Shown piece after piece: positions 1-8,799 of a stretch of 64,000 nucleotides of DNA. Origin of the DNA: Neobacillus sp. SuZ13 (GTDB lineage: Bacteria > Bacillota > Bacilli > Bacillales > Cytobacillaceae); contig NZ_CP126107.1 in assembly GCF_030123365.1 (NCBI RefSeq), forward strand, positions 3,271,501 through 3,335,500. The letters run 5' to 3'. Numbering within the stretch: the first letter of the stretch is position 1; each line of letters opens with the position of its first letter. Made by a program: the position numbers and the translations under genes. The notes beneath the pieces are model-generated. The model was not told where the DNA came from. It worked only from the letters and a program-made list of their open reading frames with translations, and did no database searches.

Positions 1-831
1 GTCGACTATCCAAATGGTGATAAATGGACGAAAGCAGACTTTGACTTTCATTCTTTAAAACAAATTTTATCTGACTGGCAAGTGGGAATGAATCAAGGCG
101 GAGGTTGGAACGCCCTCTTCTGGTGTAATCATGACCAACCACGCGTTGTTTCCCGTTTTGGAGATGATCAAAATTACCTTAAAGAGTCGGCGAAAATGCT
201 GGCAACTGCCCTTCATATGCTCCAAGGAACTCCGTATATTTATCAAGGCGAAGAATTTGGGATGACCAATCCAAACTTTAACTCAATTGATGAATATCGG
301 GATGTTGAATCTTTAAATATTTTTAACATCAAGAAAAATGAAGGCATGGATGAGCATGAGATTATTGAAATCCTGAAACAAAAATCCCGTGATAATTCAA
401 GAACACCGGTCCAGTGGAATGCAACTGCGCATGCAGGTTTCACAAATGGGACTCCATGGATCCAAACAGCGCGTAATTATCAGGAAATCAACGCGGAAAA
501 AGCACTCAAAGATTCAAACTCTATCTTTTTCCATTATCAAAAACTGATTCAATTGCGAAAAGAGTATGATGTAATTACGGATGGAGAATATCAGCCGATT
601 TCCAATGAGGATGATTCGGTATTTGCCTACTTAAGAACAAGTGATACGGAACAATTACTTGTCATCAATAATTTTTATGCCAAAGAGCATATCTTCGTCC
701 TTCCCTCTCATTTACATCTTGAAGTGGATGAGAGTGAGATGTTACTCTCTAATTATGAGGATTCGATTTCACTAAGCCAGGAAATCTTATTACGGCCATA
801 TGAGTCGATTGTGTATTACCTGAAAAGATGA
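1..831 (+). CDS. treA: Trehalose-6-phosphate hydrolase, C-terminal part (5' end outside window)
   Basis: The frame is open from base 1, so this is the last 276 residues of a longer gene. The family (GH13) splits trehalose 6-phosphate, imported by a PTS, into glucose and glucose 6-phosphate in the cytoplasm. Visible hallmarks are the GH13 segment FWCNHDQPRVVSRFGDD with its active-site HD pair, TPYIYQGEEFGMTN, SRDNSRTPVQW, and a C-terminal beta domain ending RPYESIVYYL, all close to B. subtilis TreA. The stop overlaps or nearly touches treR, indicating a tre operon with its repressor last. The catalytic nucleophile region lies upstream of the window and cannot be checked. Confidence 0.95.
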   Translation, partial: VDYPNGDKWTKADFDFHSLKQILSDWQVGMNQGGGWNALFWCNHDQPRVVSRFGDDQNYLKESAKMLATALHMLQGTPYIYQGEEFGMTNPNFNSIDEYRDVESLNIFNIKKNEGMDEHEIIEILKQKSRDNSRTPVQWNATAHAGFTNGTPWIQTARNYQEINAEKALKDSNSIFFHYQKLIQLRKEYDVITDGEYQPISNEDDSVFAYLRTSDTEQLLVINNFYAKEHIFVLPSHLHLEVDESEMLLSNYEDSISLSQEILLRPYESIVYYLKR

Positions 832-845
832 ACGGAGATGTCATT

Positions 846-1559
846 ATGACGAACAAGTATCTAACAATCTATAACATCATTGTCGAGCAAATTAAAAGCG
901 GAGAAATCCCGCCCCAAACGCTTCTCCCTTCTGAAAACGAATTGAAAGACCAATTCGAGACATCCAGGGAGACGATCCGGAAGGCGTTAAATTTGCTCTC
1001 ACAAAATGGCTATATTCAAAAAGTTAGAGGCAAAGGTTCGATTGTAATCGACATTAGCAAATTTGATTTTCCTGTTTCGGGCCTAGTAAGCTTTAAAGAA
1101 CTTGCCAATAAAATGGGCAGTAAGCCGAAAACGATTGTGAACGAAATGGAGTTAATCAAGCCGGATGGCTTTGTCAGACAGCAGCTTCAACTCGGCAGTA
1201 AAGACCTTGTGTGGAAAGTCATTCGAACAAGGGAAATGGGCGGCGAGAAAATTATCTTGGATAAAGATTTCTTAGTAAAAAAATACGTTCCTTCGCTAAC
1301 AGAGGAAATTTGTGCCGATTCAATTTACCAGTACATCGAAAATGAATTGAACTTGACAATTAGCTTTGCCAAAAAGGAAATTGTCGTGGAGGAGCCTTCA
1401 CTAGAAGATCAATCCCTACTAGACCTTGAAGATTTTCATAATATTGTCGTCATTAAAAACTACGTTTATTTAGATGATGCCACCCTCTTTCAATATACCG
1501 AATCAAGACATCGGCCTGATAAGTTTCGCTTTGTCGATTTTGCACGTAGATCCCATTAA
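846..1559 (+). CDS. treR: Trehalose operon repressor, GntR/HutC family
   Basis: A GntR-type transcription factor expected to repress the tre operon until trehalose 6-phosphate binds. Residues 1-70 form the winged helix with SENELKDQFETSRETIRKAL and QKVRGKGSIV; the rest is a UTRA ligand domain (FPVSGLVSFKELA, ILDKDFLVKKYVP, ending DKFRFVDFARRSH), matching B. subtilis TreR throughout. ATG 846 is chosen because GGAG lies 8 bases upstream; an in-frame ATG at 828 would overlap the treA stop and add six residues. It is followed by a strong terminator, so it closes the operon. Confidence 0.94.
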   Translation: MTNKYLTIYNIIVEQIKSGEIPPQTLLPSENELKDQFETSRETIRKALNLLSQNGYIQKVRGKGSIVIDISKFDFPVSGLVSFKELANKMGSKPKTIVNEMELIKPDGFVRQQLQLGSKDLVWKVIRTREMGGEKIILDKDFLVKKYVPSLTEEICADSIYQYIENELNLTISFAKKEIVVEEPSLEDQSLLDLEDFHNIVVIKNYVYLDDATLFQYTESRHRPDKFRFVDFARRSH

Positions 1560-1566
1560 TTTTAGG

Positions 1567-1606
1567 AAGGAGACCGCCATATTCAAACGTGGCGGTCTCC
1601 TTTTTA
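1567..1606 (+). terminator. Rho-independent terminator after treR
   Basis: An 11-bp perfect stem (GGAGACCGCCA pairing with TGGCGGTCTCC) with a 10-base loop is followed by TTTTTATT. It ends the tre operon. Confidence 0.9.
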
Positions 1607-1666
1607 TTCCTTCATCCAATGATGTTTGCTACAATATAAGCAACCAAATTGTGAGGTGAACATTGT

Positions 1667-2344
1667 ATGTGCGGCCGATTCACATTAACAGCAACGTTCG
1701 AAGAAATCATTGATCGTTTCGATATTCAAGCCTTTATTGAACAAGAAAATTATGAGCCCAGTTTTAACATTGCTCCATCTCAAGCCGTCCTTGCTGTCAT
1801 AAATGATGGGAAATCCAATCGGATGGGATTTTTAAAATGGGGCTTGGTTCCGCCTTGGGCCAAAGATCCTGCCATTGGCCATAAAATGATTAACGCCAGA
1901 GCAGAAACATTAGCTGAAAAGCCCAGTTTTAGAAACGCCTTCAAAAAAAAGCGCTGTCTAGTCATTGCAGACAGCTTTTATGAATGGAAGCGGCATGAGG
2001 ACAACAGCAAAACACCTATGCGGATTAAACTAAAGTCCGATGATTTGTTTGCAATGGCGGGCATATGGGAAGCTTGGAAATCCCCTGAAGGAAAAACACT
2101 CTATACTTGTTCTGTCATTACAACCGGACCCAATGACCTTATGAAAGATATTCATGATCGGATGCCTGTTATTTTGAAGCCGGACGATGAAAAAATCTGG
2201 CTGGACTCATCCGTGTCAAACCCCAATGATTTAAATAAACTACTCGTCCCATTCGATGAAAGCCTAATGGAGACTTACGAAGTTTCTTCCTTAGTTAACT
2301 CACCCAAAAATAATTCTATCGGGCTTATTCAAAAAATTTGCTAA
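1667..2344 (+). CDS. SRAP-family (YedK/HMCES-like) abasic-site DNA-protein crosslinking protein
   Basis: A 225-residue SOS-response-associated peptidase-like protein. The family covalently shields abasic sites in single-stranded DNA through Cys2. It starts MCGRFTL, placing the catalytic Cys at position 2 after Met removal, and has the motif NARAETLAEKPSFR (active-site Asn and Glu), the central FYEWKR block and IHDRMPVIL with the conserved His. The start is fixed by GTGAGGTGAAC upstream and by the essential Cys2. It stands alone between treR and a channel gene. Related copies occur in B. subtilis (YoqW/YobE); which orthologue this is cannot be told. Confidence 0.93.
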   Translation: MCGRFTLTATFEEIIDRFDIQAFIEQENYEPSFNIAPSQAVLAVINDGKSNRMGFLKWGLVPPWAKDPAIGHKMINARAETLAEKPSFRNAFKKKRCLVIADSFYEWKRHEDNSKTPMRIKLKSDDLFAMAGIWEAWKSPEGKTLYTCSVITTGPNDLMKDIHDRMPVILKPDDEKIWLDSSVSNPNDLNKLLVPFDESLMETYEVSSLVNSPKNNSIGLIQKIC

Positions 2345-2462
2345 TCCTTTTTTTAAAAAATAGGCCTCTTTTTTTAAATTATTTTTTTAATATGGACAGG
2401 TTTACTACATGCATGTACAAGCTGCTACATATGATGTACTAACCCATAAAAGTTTTCCTTCT

Positions 2463-2498
2463 TTAGGAAAGTGGTTCGACCACTTTCCTTTTTTTATG
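2463..2498. terminator. Terminator, perfect hairpin
   Basis: AGGAAAGTGGT pairs with ACCACTTTCCT around a three-base loop, followed by a T run (TTTTTTTATGG). It lies about 120 bases after the SRAP gene and probably ends its transcript. Confidence 0.8.
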
Positions 2499-2588
2499 GA
2501 AAAAATGGTCAAAGCATATGATCATATTTCATTATTCTACAAAAAAAGGGAAATATAAGTAATATTTACTTGAAATAGATAGGGTTGG

Positions 2589-3635
2589 ATGCATATGGGG
2601 ATGAAAATGAGAAAAATACTTTATCATTTAATAAAGGTTCGGGATAAAATTTTTATTCCATTTGTCTTTTTATACATATTAATGGCAGCCTTAGGAATTT
2701 ATATAATTGAACCGACAACATTTAAAACATATACTACCTCTATTTATTGGGTTTTGACCACACTGGCAACCGTAGGATTTGGAGACTTTGCCCCTGTTAC
2801 GCATGCTGGTAAGGTGTATACAATCTTTCTCTATATTACTGGAATCGGACTTGTCAGTGTGCTTATCGGAAAAATTTTCAATTCTGTCTTTCTAATTGAT
2901 AAAATGAAAGTTGGAGGCAATATGAAGTATACGGGAAAAGACCATATCATTTTGATTGGTTGGAGTGCGAAATCGAAATTAGCCATCGAAGAAATTCTAA
3001 AAACGGATAAAAAAATAGATATTGTCATCATTGATAATTTAGAAAAAGCCCCCTTAATCGAAAAGCGTCTATATTATGTCCGTGGAGATGCCACCCATGA
3101 AGAAACCCTTTTTAATGCAAATCTACCGACTGCAAAGGGAGTAATTATTTTTGCCGACCAAATTACCCAGGATAATTATGCAACTCCTGACCAAGTACTA
3201 GTCGATGGAAAAACCCTATTAATTGCAACGGCTATCACTTCCATAGAAGAAAAATTACATAAATCGATTCACGTTACTGCCGAAGTGATTAATCAAAAGC
3301 ACATCCGGTTATTTGAGCATGTAAATGTCGATGAGTTTATTCCTACTCAAGAAATGATCTCACACGCTGAAGTAAGATCTTTATTTTCCCACGGTGTCAC
3401 ACATATGTATTCTGAATTAATGAGCATTCAATATGGGGAAGCCATGTATGAAATACCTACACGACCTGAATGGAAGACCTATCGGAATGCCTTTGAGGAC
3501 CTTCTTAATAAAGGGGCAACCCTGGTGGCAGACCGAGGTGACCTTCATATTAATCAAAAGCTAGATAGTAATATCCCTGAGGACGCCCAACTTTTTGTGA
3601 TATGTGATAAAGAGACAATTTCCCTTCTACAATAG
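2589..3635 (+). CDS. yugO: Two-helix potassium channel with TrkA-N (RCK) domain, YugO-like
   Basis: A 348-residue membrane channel: a first helix at about 20-40, a pore loop with the selectivity motif TVGFGD at about 60-65, a second helix at about 80-100, then a cytoplasmic NAD-binding RCK domain beginning HIILIGWSAKSKLAIEEIL with a Rossmann glycine pattern. This architecture matches B. subtilis YugO, which releases K+ and takes part in biofilm electrical signalling (family knowledge). The start is uncertain: ATG 2589, 2595, 2601 and 2607 are all possible and the ribosome site is weak. It is monocistronic, and no mstX-like gene precedes it. Confidence 0.88.
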   Translation: MHMGMKMRKILYHLIKVRDKIFIPFVFLYILMAALGIYIIEPTTFKTYTTSIYWVLTTLATVGFGDFAPVTHAGKVYTIFLYITGIGLVSVLIGKIFNSVFLIDKMKVGGNMKYTGKDHIILIGWSAKSKLAIEEILKTDKKIDIVIIDNLEKAPLIEKRLYYVRGDATHEETLFNANLPTAKGVIIFADQITQDNYATPDQVLVDGKTLLIATAITSIEEKLHKSIHVTAEVINQKHIRLFEHVNVDEFIPTQEMISHAEVRSLFSHGVTHMYSELMSIQYGEAMYEIPTRPEWKTYRNAFEDLLNKGATLVADRGDLHINQKLDSNIPEDAQLFVICDKETISLLQ

Positions 3636-3647
3636 AATGACCGCACA

Positions 3648-3681
3648 CAAAAAGGATGCCACTGCTAGCATCCTTTTTATC
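3648..3681 (+). terminator. Terminator after the potassium channel gene
   Basis: AAAAAGGATGC and GCATCCTTTTT flank an 8-base loop just after the stop codon. The A and T flanks make it potentially bidirectional. Confidence 0.85.
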
Positions 3682-3708
3682 TGATAAGAAAGTATAAGTT
3701 TTTGAACT

Positions 3709-3866
3709 TAGATTACTGTCTAGCTCCACCGCCCTAGCGACTAGTGACCTTCGCTCTCCGCCCTACGATAAGTCAACATCGAATCGCCTCCGGCTCTTCG
3801 TGTTTCCTTTATCTCAGTTGGAGCGCTCCAGGCCATACGCCGCTGAGCAGGGCGCTTCCGCTTTTC
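3709..3866. repeat. GC-rich non-coding repeat-like segment
   Basis: About 155 bases with a composition unlike its surroundings. It begins CTGTCTAGCTCCACCGCCC, has internal near-palindromes, and ends GAGCAGGGCGCTTCCGCTTT. From memory, segments of this kind are scattered between genes in many Bacillaceae genomes; only one copy is present here, so repetition cannot be shown from this window. It abuts the 3' end of the GNAT gene. Confidence 0.55.
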
Positions 3867-4304
3867 TTAAATGGAGTAATAATAAAAATAATTTGATTCT
3901 TTTTCAAAACCAATTTTTTCATAGAGCCGCTGTGCATTGTGATTTCCCTTACCTGTTTCCAGCATAATGCCTTTTGCTCCTGTTTCCTTAGCAAACTGAA
4001 TCGCCTTATGTATTAATTGTTCTCCAGCACCCTTTCCACGGTATTGTTCCTTCACATACAAATCATTTAGTACCCATGACCTCCTCATACTTACAGACGA
4101 AAAGGTTGGATACAACTGAACAAAACCAACAGGATTGCTCCCTTCAACCGCCAAAAAAACAATGGATTCTTCGTTCACTAATCTAGCTTTTAAAAACTCA
4201 TGTGCACCCTCCAAATCAGACTTTTGCTCATAAAAAACCCGATATAAATCAAATAATTCTGTTAACGGTCCCAATTCATTCATCGATGCTTTTTGAATAA
4301 TCAT
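3867..4304 (-). CDS. GNAT family N-acetyltransferase
   Basis: A 145-residue protein with the GNAT fold. The acetyl-CoA pyrophosphate-binding loop is YRGKGAGEQLI at about residues 90-100, preceded by the strand SWVLNDLYV and followed by ETGKGNHNAQRLYEKIGFEKE typical of motif B. It transfers an acetyl group from acetyl-CoA; the substrate is unknown. The start has a good ribosome site (AAGGAGGAATTTAGGT). It is transcribed alone and its 3' end abuts the GC-rich repeat. Confidence 0.9.
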   Translation of the reverse strand: MIIQKASMNELGPLTELFDLYRVFYEQKSDLEGAHEFLKARLVNEESIVFLAVEGSNPVGFVQLYPTFSSVSMRRSWVLNDLYVKEQYRGKGAGEQLIHKAIQFAKETGAKGIMLETGKGNHNAQRLYEKIGFEKESNYFYYYSI

Positions 4305-4438
4305 ACCTAAATTCCTCCTTGTTTTTAAAATAATATGGAAGGATAATTTTAATAAATGCAGAATATTTAAATATTATCAGACAACTACGATATTTGTTAG
4401 TTTACTAATTTGCATTTTGAGGCTTGGGGGAAATAAGG

Positions 4439-5032
4439 ATGAACGCTTTGAACGTTAGGCTCGATTTGTTTGAAAAAATTATTCCTTTTAATCATAAGCT
4501 AGCACCATTTTTTATTCGCGACAGCTTACATTCTATCATTCCTGAAGGAACAGAACATATTTTCGTGATTGGAATAGGTTCAAATATAATAAATGGTGAC
4601 AGTCTTGGTCCATTTGTTGGTACCTTGCTTCAAAATCTATATCCACAACACTTAACAGTAGTCGGGAATCTACAGTCACCCTTAGATGGACAAACACTTG
4701 TCCCTGAGGTTTCACAGATTACTCTGCCCCAAAATAGTTTTGTCATTGCTATCGATAGTGTTCTCGGTTCAGAAAGAATCGTTAATTCCATCGTGGTTCG
4801 TGACGGGTCCCTCCTGCCTGGGTCCGGTTTAGGAAAAAAACTTCCCCTGATTGGAGACTGCAGTATTATGGGGGTTGTGTTGGAAAATGATCCAACATTA
4901 GAATGTTCTTTACTATCCACGAACCTTCATCTTATTTACACAATGGCCACTAATATTGCAAAAGGGATTTCCCTAGCTATTAGGCAATACTATAAATATC
5001 CATCGGTCCATCCAATTTTACAACATTGCTAG
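4439..5032 (+). CDS. yyaC: YyaC-like sporulation protein (DUF1256, Gpr-protease fold)
   Basis: A 197-residue member of the DUF1256 family, related in fold to the germination protease Gpr and restricted to endospore formers. Visible features are the N-terminal core IFVIGIGSNIINGDSLGPFVG, the strand NSFVIAIDSVLGSE, and PGSGLGKKLPLIGDCSIMG. ATG 4439 is preferred, with GGGGG eight bases upstream; an in-frame TTG at 4424 has its ribosome site too close. The precise role is unknown; in B. subtilis yyaC is sporulation-linked. Its presence supports a spore-forming host. Confidence 0.88.
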   Translation: MNALNVRLDLFEKIIPFNHKLAPFFIRDSLHSIIPEGTEHIFVIGIGSNIINGDSLGPFVGTLLQNLYPQHLTVVGNLQSPLDGQTLVPEVSQITLPQNSFVIAIDSVLGSERIVNSIVVRDGSLLPGSGLGKKLPLIGDCSIMGVVLENDPTLECSLLSTNLHLIYTMATNIAKGISLAIRQYYKYPSVHPILQHC

Positions 5033-5127
5033 TAAGTGAATGTCCATTTTCTGAACTACCTAATAATAACAGATATTTCGAATAATTGAAATTTTAGTGA
5101 CCAGGAAGCGTCTGATAAAGGCGAATT

Positions 5128-5162
5128 AAAACAAAATAGCCCGGAAGAGCCCCGGACTATCA
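5128..5162 (-). terminator. Terminator of the cytochrome c gene
   Basis: Read on the minus strand, AGTCCGG and CCGGGCT form a stem around GGCTCTT, followed by ATTTTGTTTT. It lies just after the cccB stop. Confidence 0.6.
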
Positions 5163-5183
5163 CGATTATTTACGATTTAGGCA

Positions 5184-5543
5184 CTATTGCTTTTGATCCC
5201 ATAGATAATTTACCACAGCATCATATTGTTCCTTTGATAAAGAACCTGGTGCAGACTTAGGCATATTTTTTTGGACAAAGCCTAACAGCTCTTCTTTCTT
5301 TTGAAAATCGGCATGGATTTTGGCTGAATCTAGTTTAACTTGACCACCTGTAATGTCGCCGGAACTATGGCATGTGATACAGCTTTTTTGAAAAATATCA
5401 TCTCCTGCAGATGCTGTTGCAGGTTCACTAGCTGGTTCACTAGCAGGTTTGCTGGCGGGTTCTTTTGAGGAATCATTATCACTACAAGCACTCAATAAAC
5501 CAATCATTAAAATGAATAAACCCAAACCGATAATCCTTTTCAA
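5184..5543 (-). CDS. cccB: Membrane-anchored cytochrome c-551 lipoprotein
   Basis: A 119-residue c-type cytochrome on the outer face of the membrane. A TTG start at 5543 is chosen because AGGGGTG precedes it and the protein then starts with a lipoprotein signal ending LLSACSD (acylated Cys). A low-complexity Pro/Ala/Ser linker follows, then one haem site CITCH with the distal Met in NMPKSAPGSLS. Length and layout match B. subtilis CccB, a small electron carrier of the caa3 oxidase branch. A longer reading to 5642 would put a basic extension before the signal and is unlikely. Confidence 0.9.
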   Translation of the reverse strand: MKRIIGLGLFILMIGLLSACSDNDSSKEPASKPASEPASEPATASAGDDIFQKSCITCHSSGDITGGQVKLDSAKIHADFQKKEELLGFVQKNMPKSAPGSLSKEQYDAVVNYLWDQKQ

Positions 5544-5718
5544 GCTTTCACCCCTTTTTTGTTTCCTAGGGGATTGCCTTCTTGGTAATAATTGCGGCAT
5601 TCTGGCAATCACATAGGTAAAAATAAACATGCCCAAAGACATCTTATTTCAAATGTCCTACGATTATACCAGTATTAATACTGAGGTTTATTTTTACTGA
5701 TAGACATTTTTAGCAAAG

Positions 5719-5764
5719 AAAAAGGACAGATTAAGCAGCACGCTGCTATAATCTATCCTTTTCT
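5719..5764 (-). terminator. Terminator overlapping the end of the SET-domain gene
   Basis: Minus-strand AAAAGGATAGATTATAGCAG pairs imperfectly with the following CTGCTTAATCTGTCCTTTT. The arm includes the last codons of the upstream gene. Confidence 0.7.
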
Positions 5765-6153
5765 TCATTTTCTGCTTCTTCTTTATTGAACCATAGCGGG
5801 TCATTATTGTCCTCTTCCCCATTATAGTTGATCAGGATTTCTTCCCCTGCTTTGATATCTTTGTATGCGTAAAAATCGAACGTGTGGTTTGGAAAATTAA
5901 TTTCATATGTAGCATTCGGCTCATACGAATGGTTAAATAGCATTCCATACCCTAAGAGAAGTGCGGTGTGGTTGATTCCATATTCAAACGCATAATCAGC
6001 AAGCAGCGTTTTTTCAATATGAACATGCTCCTCATTTGGATAAGGAATAACTGGTGCTTCATGAATTAGCTCCCCTTTTGCAATATCCCGAGTCGCAAAT
6101 ACTCCTCTATTTAATTCTCCATCACTAAGCTTGGATGTCTTAATCTCAATCAT
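5746..6153 (-). CDS. SET domain-containing protein
   Basis: A 135-residue, stand-alone SET domain. The family moves methyl groups from S-adenosylmethionine to lysines. The signature blocks are present: NRGVFATRDIAKGELIHEAP near the N-terminus, LFNHSYEPNATYE (the NHS.xPN motif) and IKAGEEILINYNGEEDN near the C-terminus. ATG 6153 follows AGGTGATTAAC; an in-frame GTG at 6162 is possible. Small bacterial SET proteins of this type are common in Bacillaceae, but their targets are unknown. Confidence 0.88.
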   Translation of the reverse strand: MIEIKTSKLSDGELNRGVFATRDIAKGELIHEAPVIPYPNEEHVHIEKTLLADYAFEYGINHTALLLGYGMLFNHSYEPNATYEINFPNHTFDFYAYKDIKAGEEILINYNGEEDNNDPLWFNKEEAENEEKDRL

Positions 6154-6322
6154 GTTAATCACCTATTTAATTCTTTCCAATGAAGTTTTTACTCTTTATA
6201 TAGCTTGCCATTAACTAATCAAGAAAGCAAATGTTTTTTGCTTCATCCACTTTTTCAGGTTCTTTTTTGGAGAGGTAAATCATAAAATAGGAATATATGT
6301 TCGCAACAAGAGGAGGGCACAA

Positions 6323-6715
6323 ATGGGGAATTTGATAACGGGTGAAATGTTGGTGAAGTATTACGAGTTAAATAAGCAGAAAAAAGAAATAGAGATGGAA
6401 ATGAATGCATTAAAGGATGCTTTTCAAAATTACTTTAATAATCTAGTCGGTACTGATCACAAAGGTGAAATTACCATTAGTGGCTATAAACTCCAAAGGC
6501 AAATTCGCAAAACTGAAAAATATGATGAAGCTGAAACCATTAAAAGATTAGAAGAATTACAGATGAATGAGCTCATCCAGGTAGTGAAAAAACCAGACGA
6601 TGTAAAAATCAAAGCTGCTGTCGATTTAGGATTATTAAATCCCGACCATTTAGAAGGATGTATTATTTCGACTAGCTCCCCTGCTATTACTGTAAAGCCA
6701 ATCACGCCTCGATAA
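6323..6715 (+). CDS. Hypothetical protein with N-terminal coiled coil
   Basis: A 130-residue protein I cannot name. Residues 10-45 (YYELNKQKKEIEMEMNALK) look like a charged coiled coil; a short beta segment GEITISGYKLQRQIRKTEKY follows, then a helical part and an apolar C-terminal tail. AGAGGAGGG precedes the ATG and a strong terminator follows, so it is a real monocistronic gene. No signal peptide or membrane helix is seen. Confidence 0.75.
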   Translation: MGNLITGEMLVKYYELNKQKKEIEMEMNALKDAFQNYFNNLVGTDHKGEITISGYKLQRQIRKTEKYDEAETIKRLEELQMNELIQVVKKPDDVKIKAAVDLGLLNPDHLEGCIISTSSPAITVKPITPR

Positions 6716-6718
6716 CGT

Positions 6719-6758
6719 TCTAAGGCCCCTGCATTTTTTGGTGCAGGGGTTTTCGTTC
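6719..6758 (+). terminator. Terminator
   Basis: GCCCCTGCA and TGCAGGGGT flank TTTTTTGG, followed by TTTTCG, just after the coiled-coil gene. Confidence 0.85.
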
Positions 6759-6854
6759 ATAAAAATGTTGTAAAATTATGGAGGGATTTAAAGAATTATA
6801 GAGAAATACCTATATGTACACGCTTACACTTTAGATTGAAAGGGGAAATTCGTC

Positions 6855-7748
6855 ATGGCCAGTCAAGAAAGTTTACTAGTAAGGCAATATTTAATGACGG
6901 CAAAAGCAAGCCAAACAGCAGGAACGGACATTGAAATTGCTAGGCAGGGACTAGAATCATTTTCCTCCTTAACTCCTGTGGCACCGGATATCATTGTTGA
7001 GAAAACAAAGATTGAGGACATCCCGGCAGAATGGGTCATCGCACCTAATGCTGTCGAGGATCGAGTGTTTCTTTATCTTCATGGTGGAGCATACATAATG
7101 GGAAGCTGCAACACTCATCGTTACCTGGCTTCGAAACTATCACAGTCAACAGCGGCACGGGTTTTAGTTCCTGAATATCGACTTGCACCAGAAAACCCCT
7201 TTCCAGCTGCGATTGAGGATGCTGTCAAAGTATATCGCTGGTTGATTTCCTCCGGTATAGCTCCTGATAACATTATTATCGGCGGCGATTCGGCTGGCGG
7301 CGGTCTAACGCTTGCTACCCTCCTTTCATTAAAAGGTGAGGATGAAGCCTTGCCAGCTTTGGCAGTACTATTGTCTCCGTGGACAGATTTGGAAGGTACC
7401 GGTGAATCAATGGAAACTAGAGCCGACGTTGATCCATGGTTATCACCAGATGCAACCCGAGCGATACCAACATTATATACAAGGGATTTGGATCTCAGTC
7501 ATCCACTTGTATCCCCCATTTATGCGGATTTGTCTGGCCTTCCTTCGATGTTGGTTCATGTAGGTAACGATGAAATCCTTTTAAGTGATTCAGCCCGATT
7601 AGTCGATCGTGCACGTGAAGCAGGTGTGGAAGTAACCTTTAAAGTATGGGATGACATGTGGCATGTTTTTCAAACGTTCGCCATTCCAGAAGGTCAACAG
7701 GCGGTTGATGAAATTGGAGAATTTGTTCAGAAGCATTTTAATTATTGA
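6855..7748 (+). CDS. Alpha/beta hydrolase, HSL-type carboxylesterase
   Basis: A 297-residue cytoplasmic esterase of the hormone-sensitive-lipase family. The oxyanion-hole motif is HGGAYIMGS at about residue 76, the nucleophile elbow GDSAGGG at about 144, the acid likely the Asp of VHVGNDEILL, and the base the His of DDMWHVFQTF near 274. It hydrolyses short acyl esters; the natural substrate is unknown. AAGGGGAAATTCGTC precedes the ATG. It is a single gene, convergent with the next one. Confidence 0.92.
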   Translation: MASQESLLVRQYLMTAKASQTAGTDIEIARQGLESFSSLTPVAPDIIVEKTKIEDIPAEWVIAPNAVEDRVFLYLHGGAYIMGSCNTHRYLASKLSQSTAARVLVPEYRLAPENPFPAAIEDAVKVYRWLISSGIAPDNIIIGGDSAGGGLTLATLLSLKGEDEALPALAVLLSPWTDLEGTGESMETRADVDPWLSPDATRAIPTLYTRDLDLSHPLVSPIYADLSGLPSMLVHVGNDEILLSDSARLVDRAREAGVEVTFKVWDDMWHVFQTFAIPEGQQAVDEIGEFVQKHFNY

Positions 7749-7763
7749 TAGTTTTGTAGTTAG

Positions 7764-8087
7764 TTACAATTTTTTTAGTAAATAACATGTGCCATCTTCG
7801 GCGAAGAATAAAGATTCGCCTTGGTGCACGTTAAATTTAACATTCTTTTTGTCATAAATCAGTTTTGCCACTTTTTCAAATTTCTCTACATCTTTAACTG
7901 TTGGATTAACAGTTAGATCTTGTTTAGCGTTTGTAGTCACAAATCCTTTGGGGTTATATTTCCGATTGGGTTTTAATTCTGTGCCCCAACTTCCATCGAG
8001 AAGAAGGGAAAATGCGGTAAACTTTGTTTTTCGCGTTTGAACAGACCATAGTTTCCGGCAATTACAACGGTGTATTTTGAATTTCAT
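7764..8087 (-). CDS. Hypothetical protein
   Basis: A 107-residue basic protein of unknown function. The N-terminal half is Lys/Arg-rich with CNCRKLWSVQTRK; the C-terminal half (DVEKFEKVAKLIYDKKNVKF then EDGTCYLLKKL) looks like a small alpha/beta domain. The start has AGAGGGTAAAGACTG upstream. It has no secretion signal and no partner gene. Confidence 0.6.
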   Translation of the reverse strand: MKFKIHRCNCRKLWSVQTRKTKFTAFSLLLDGSWGTELKPNRKYNPKGFVTTNAKQDLTVNPTVKDVEKFEKVAKLIYDKKNVKFNVHQGESLFFAEDGTCYLLKKL

Positions 8088-8264
8088 CAGTCTTTACCCT
8101 CTTTCTGTAAATTCAAAATCGGAGATAGTAAATTATATTCGCTCGGAGACTAAATTATTTATCAGGGGCAGGTACGGAATTTGGTATAGGGGAAAATTTT
8201 AAATTTGTCCAATAAATGGTACAATTACCGATGTTTAAATTTTACACAAAAGGGGTTATCAAAC

Positions 8265-8693
8265 ATGTCTGTTGATGTTTATCTTAATTTTAATGGGAAC
8301 TGTCGTGAGGCAGCAGAATTTTACGCGGAGGTGTTTGACTTAGAAAAACCGCAAATTATGACGTTTGGGGAAGCGCCGCAGCACCCAGACTATGCCCTTC
8401 CAGATGAAGCAAAAGGATTGGTCATGCATACAAGGCTTAATATTGATGGAAGCAACGTAATGTTTTCTGATGTTTTCCCTGGTATGCCGTTTGTAGCAGG
8501 TAATAACATAAGTCTAGCAATTGTTAATAAGGACTTGGATAAGATTAACACTTATTTTAACCAACTGAAAGAAGGCGGTACGGTAGTCATGGAGCTTCAA
8601 GAAACCTTCTGGAGCAAATGCTATGGTTCCCTAAAAGATAAGTTTGGAATTGAATGGCTATTTAATTATGATAATGGGGAAAGTGTTTTTTAA
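8265..8693 (+). CDS. VOC-superfamily PhnB-like protein
   Basis: A 142-residue glyoxalase-fold protein of the PhnB/3-demethylubiquinone-like branch. Features are the N-terminal VDVYLNFNGNCREAAEFYAEVF, the middle strand NIDGSNVMFSDVFPG, and the C-terminal LQETFWSKCYGSLKDKFGIEW. The family includes metal-dependent isomerases, dioxygenases and resistance proteins; this branch has no settled function. ATG 8265 follows AAAAGGGG; a longer reading from 8205 would add a non-conserved stretch. Confidence 0.88.
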   Translation: MSVDVYLNFNGNCREAAEFYAEVFDLEKPQIMTFGEAPQHPDYALPDEAKGLVMHTRLNIDGSNVMFSDVFPGMPFVAGNNISLAIVNKDLDKINTYFNQLKEGGTVVMELQETFWSKCYGSLKDKFGIEWLFNYDNGESVF

Positions 8694-8704
8694 TTGGTTT
8701 ATTT

Positions 8705-8747
8705 ATTAAGGAAGACCGAGCAAAGTGCTCGGTCTTTTTTTGATTTT
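8705..8747 (+). terminator. Terminator after the VOC gene
   Basis: AAGACCGAGC and GCTCGGTCTT pair around AAAGT with a following run of seven T. Confidence 0.9.
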
Positions 8748-8799
8748 CTTATTGATAAGCTATTAGACCTTACACTGATTCCCATGGGATGATATTTTT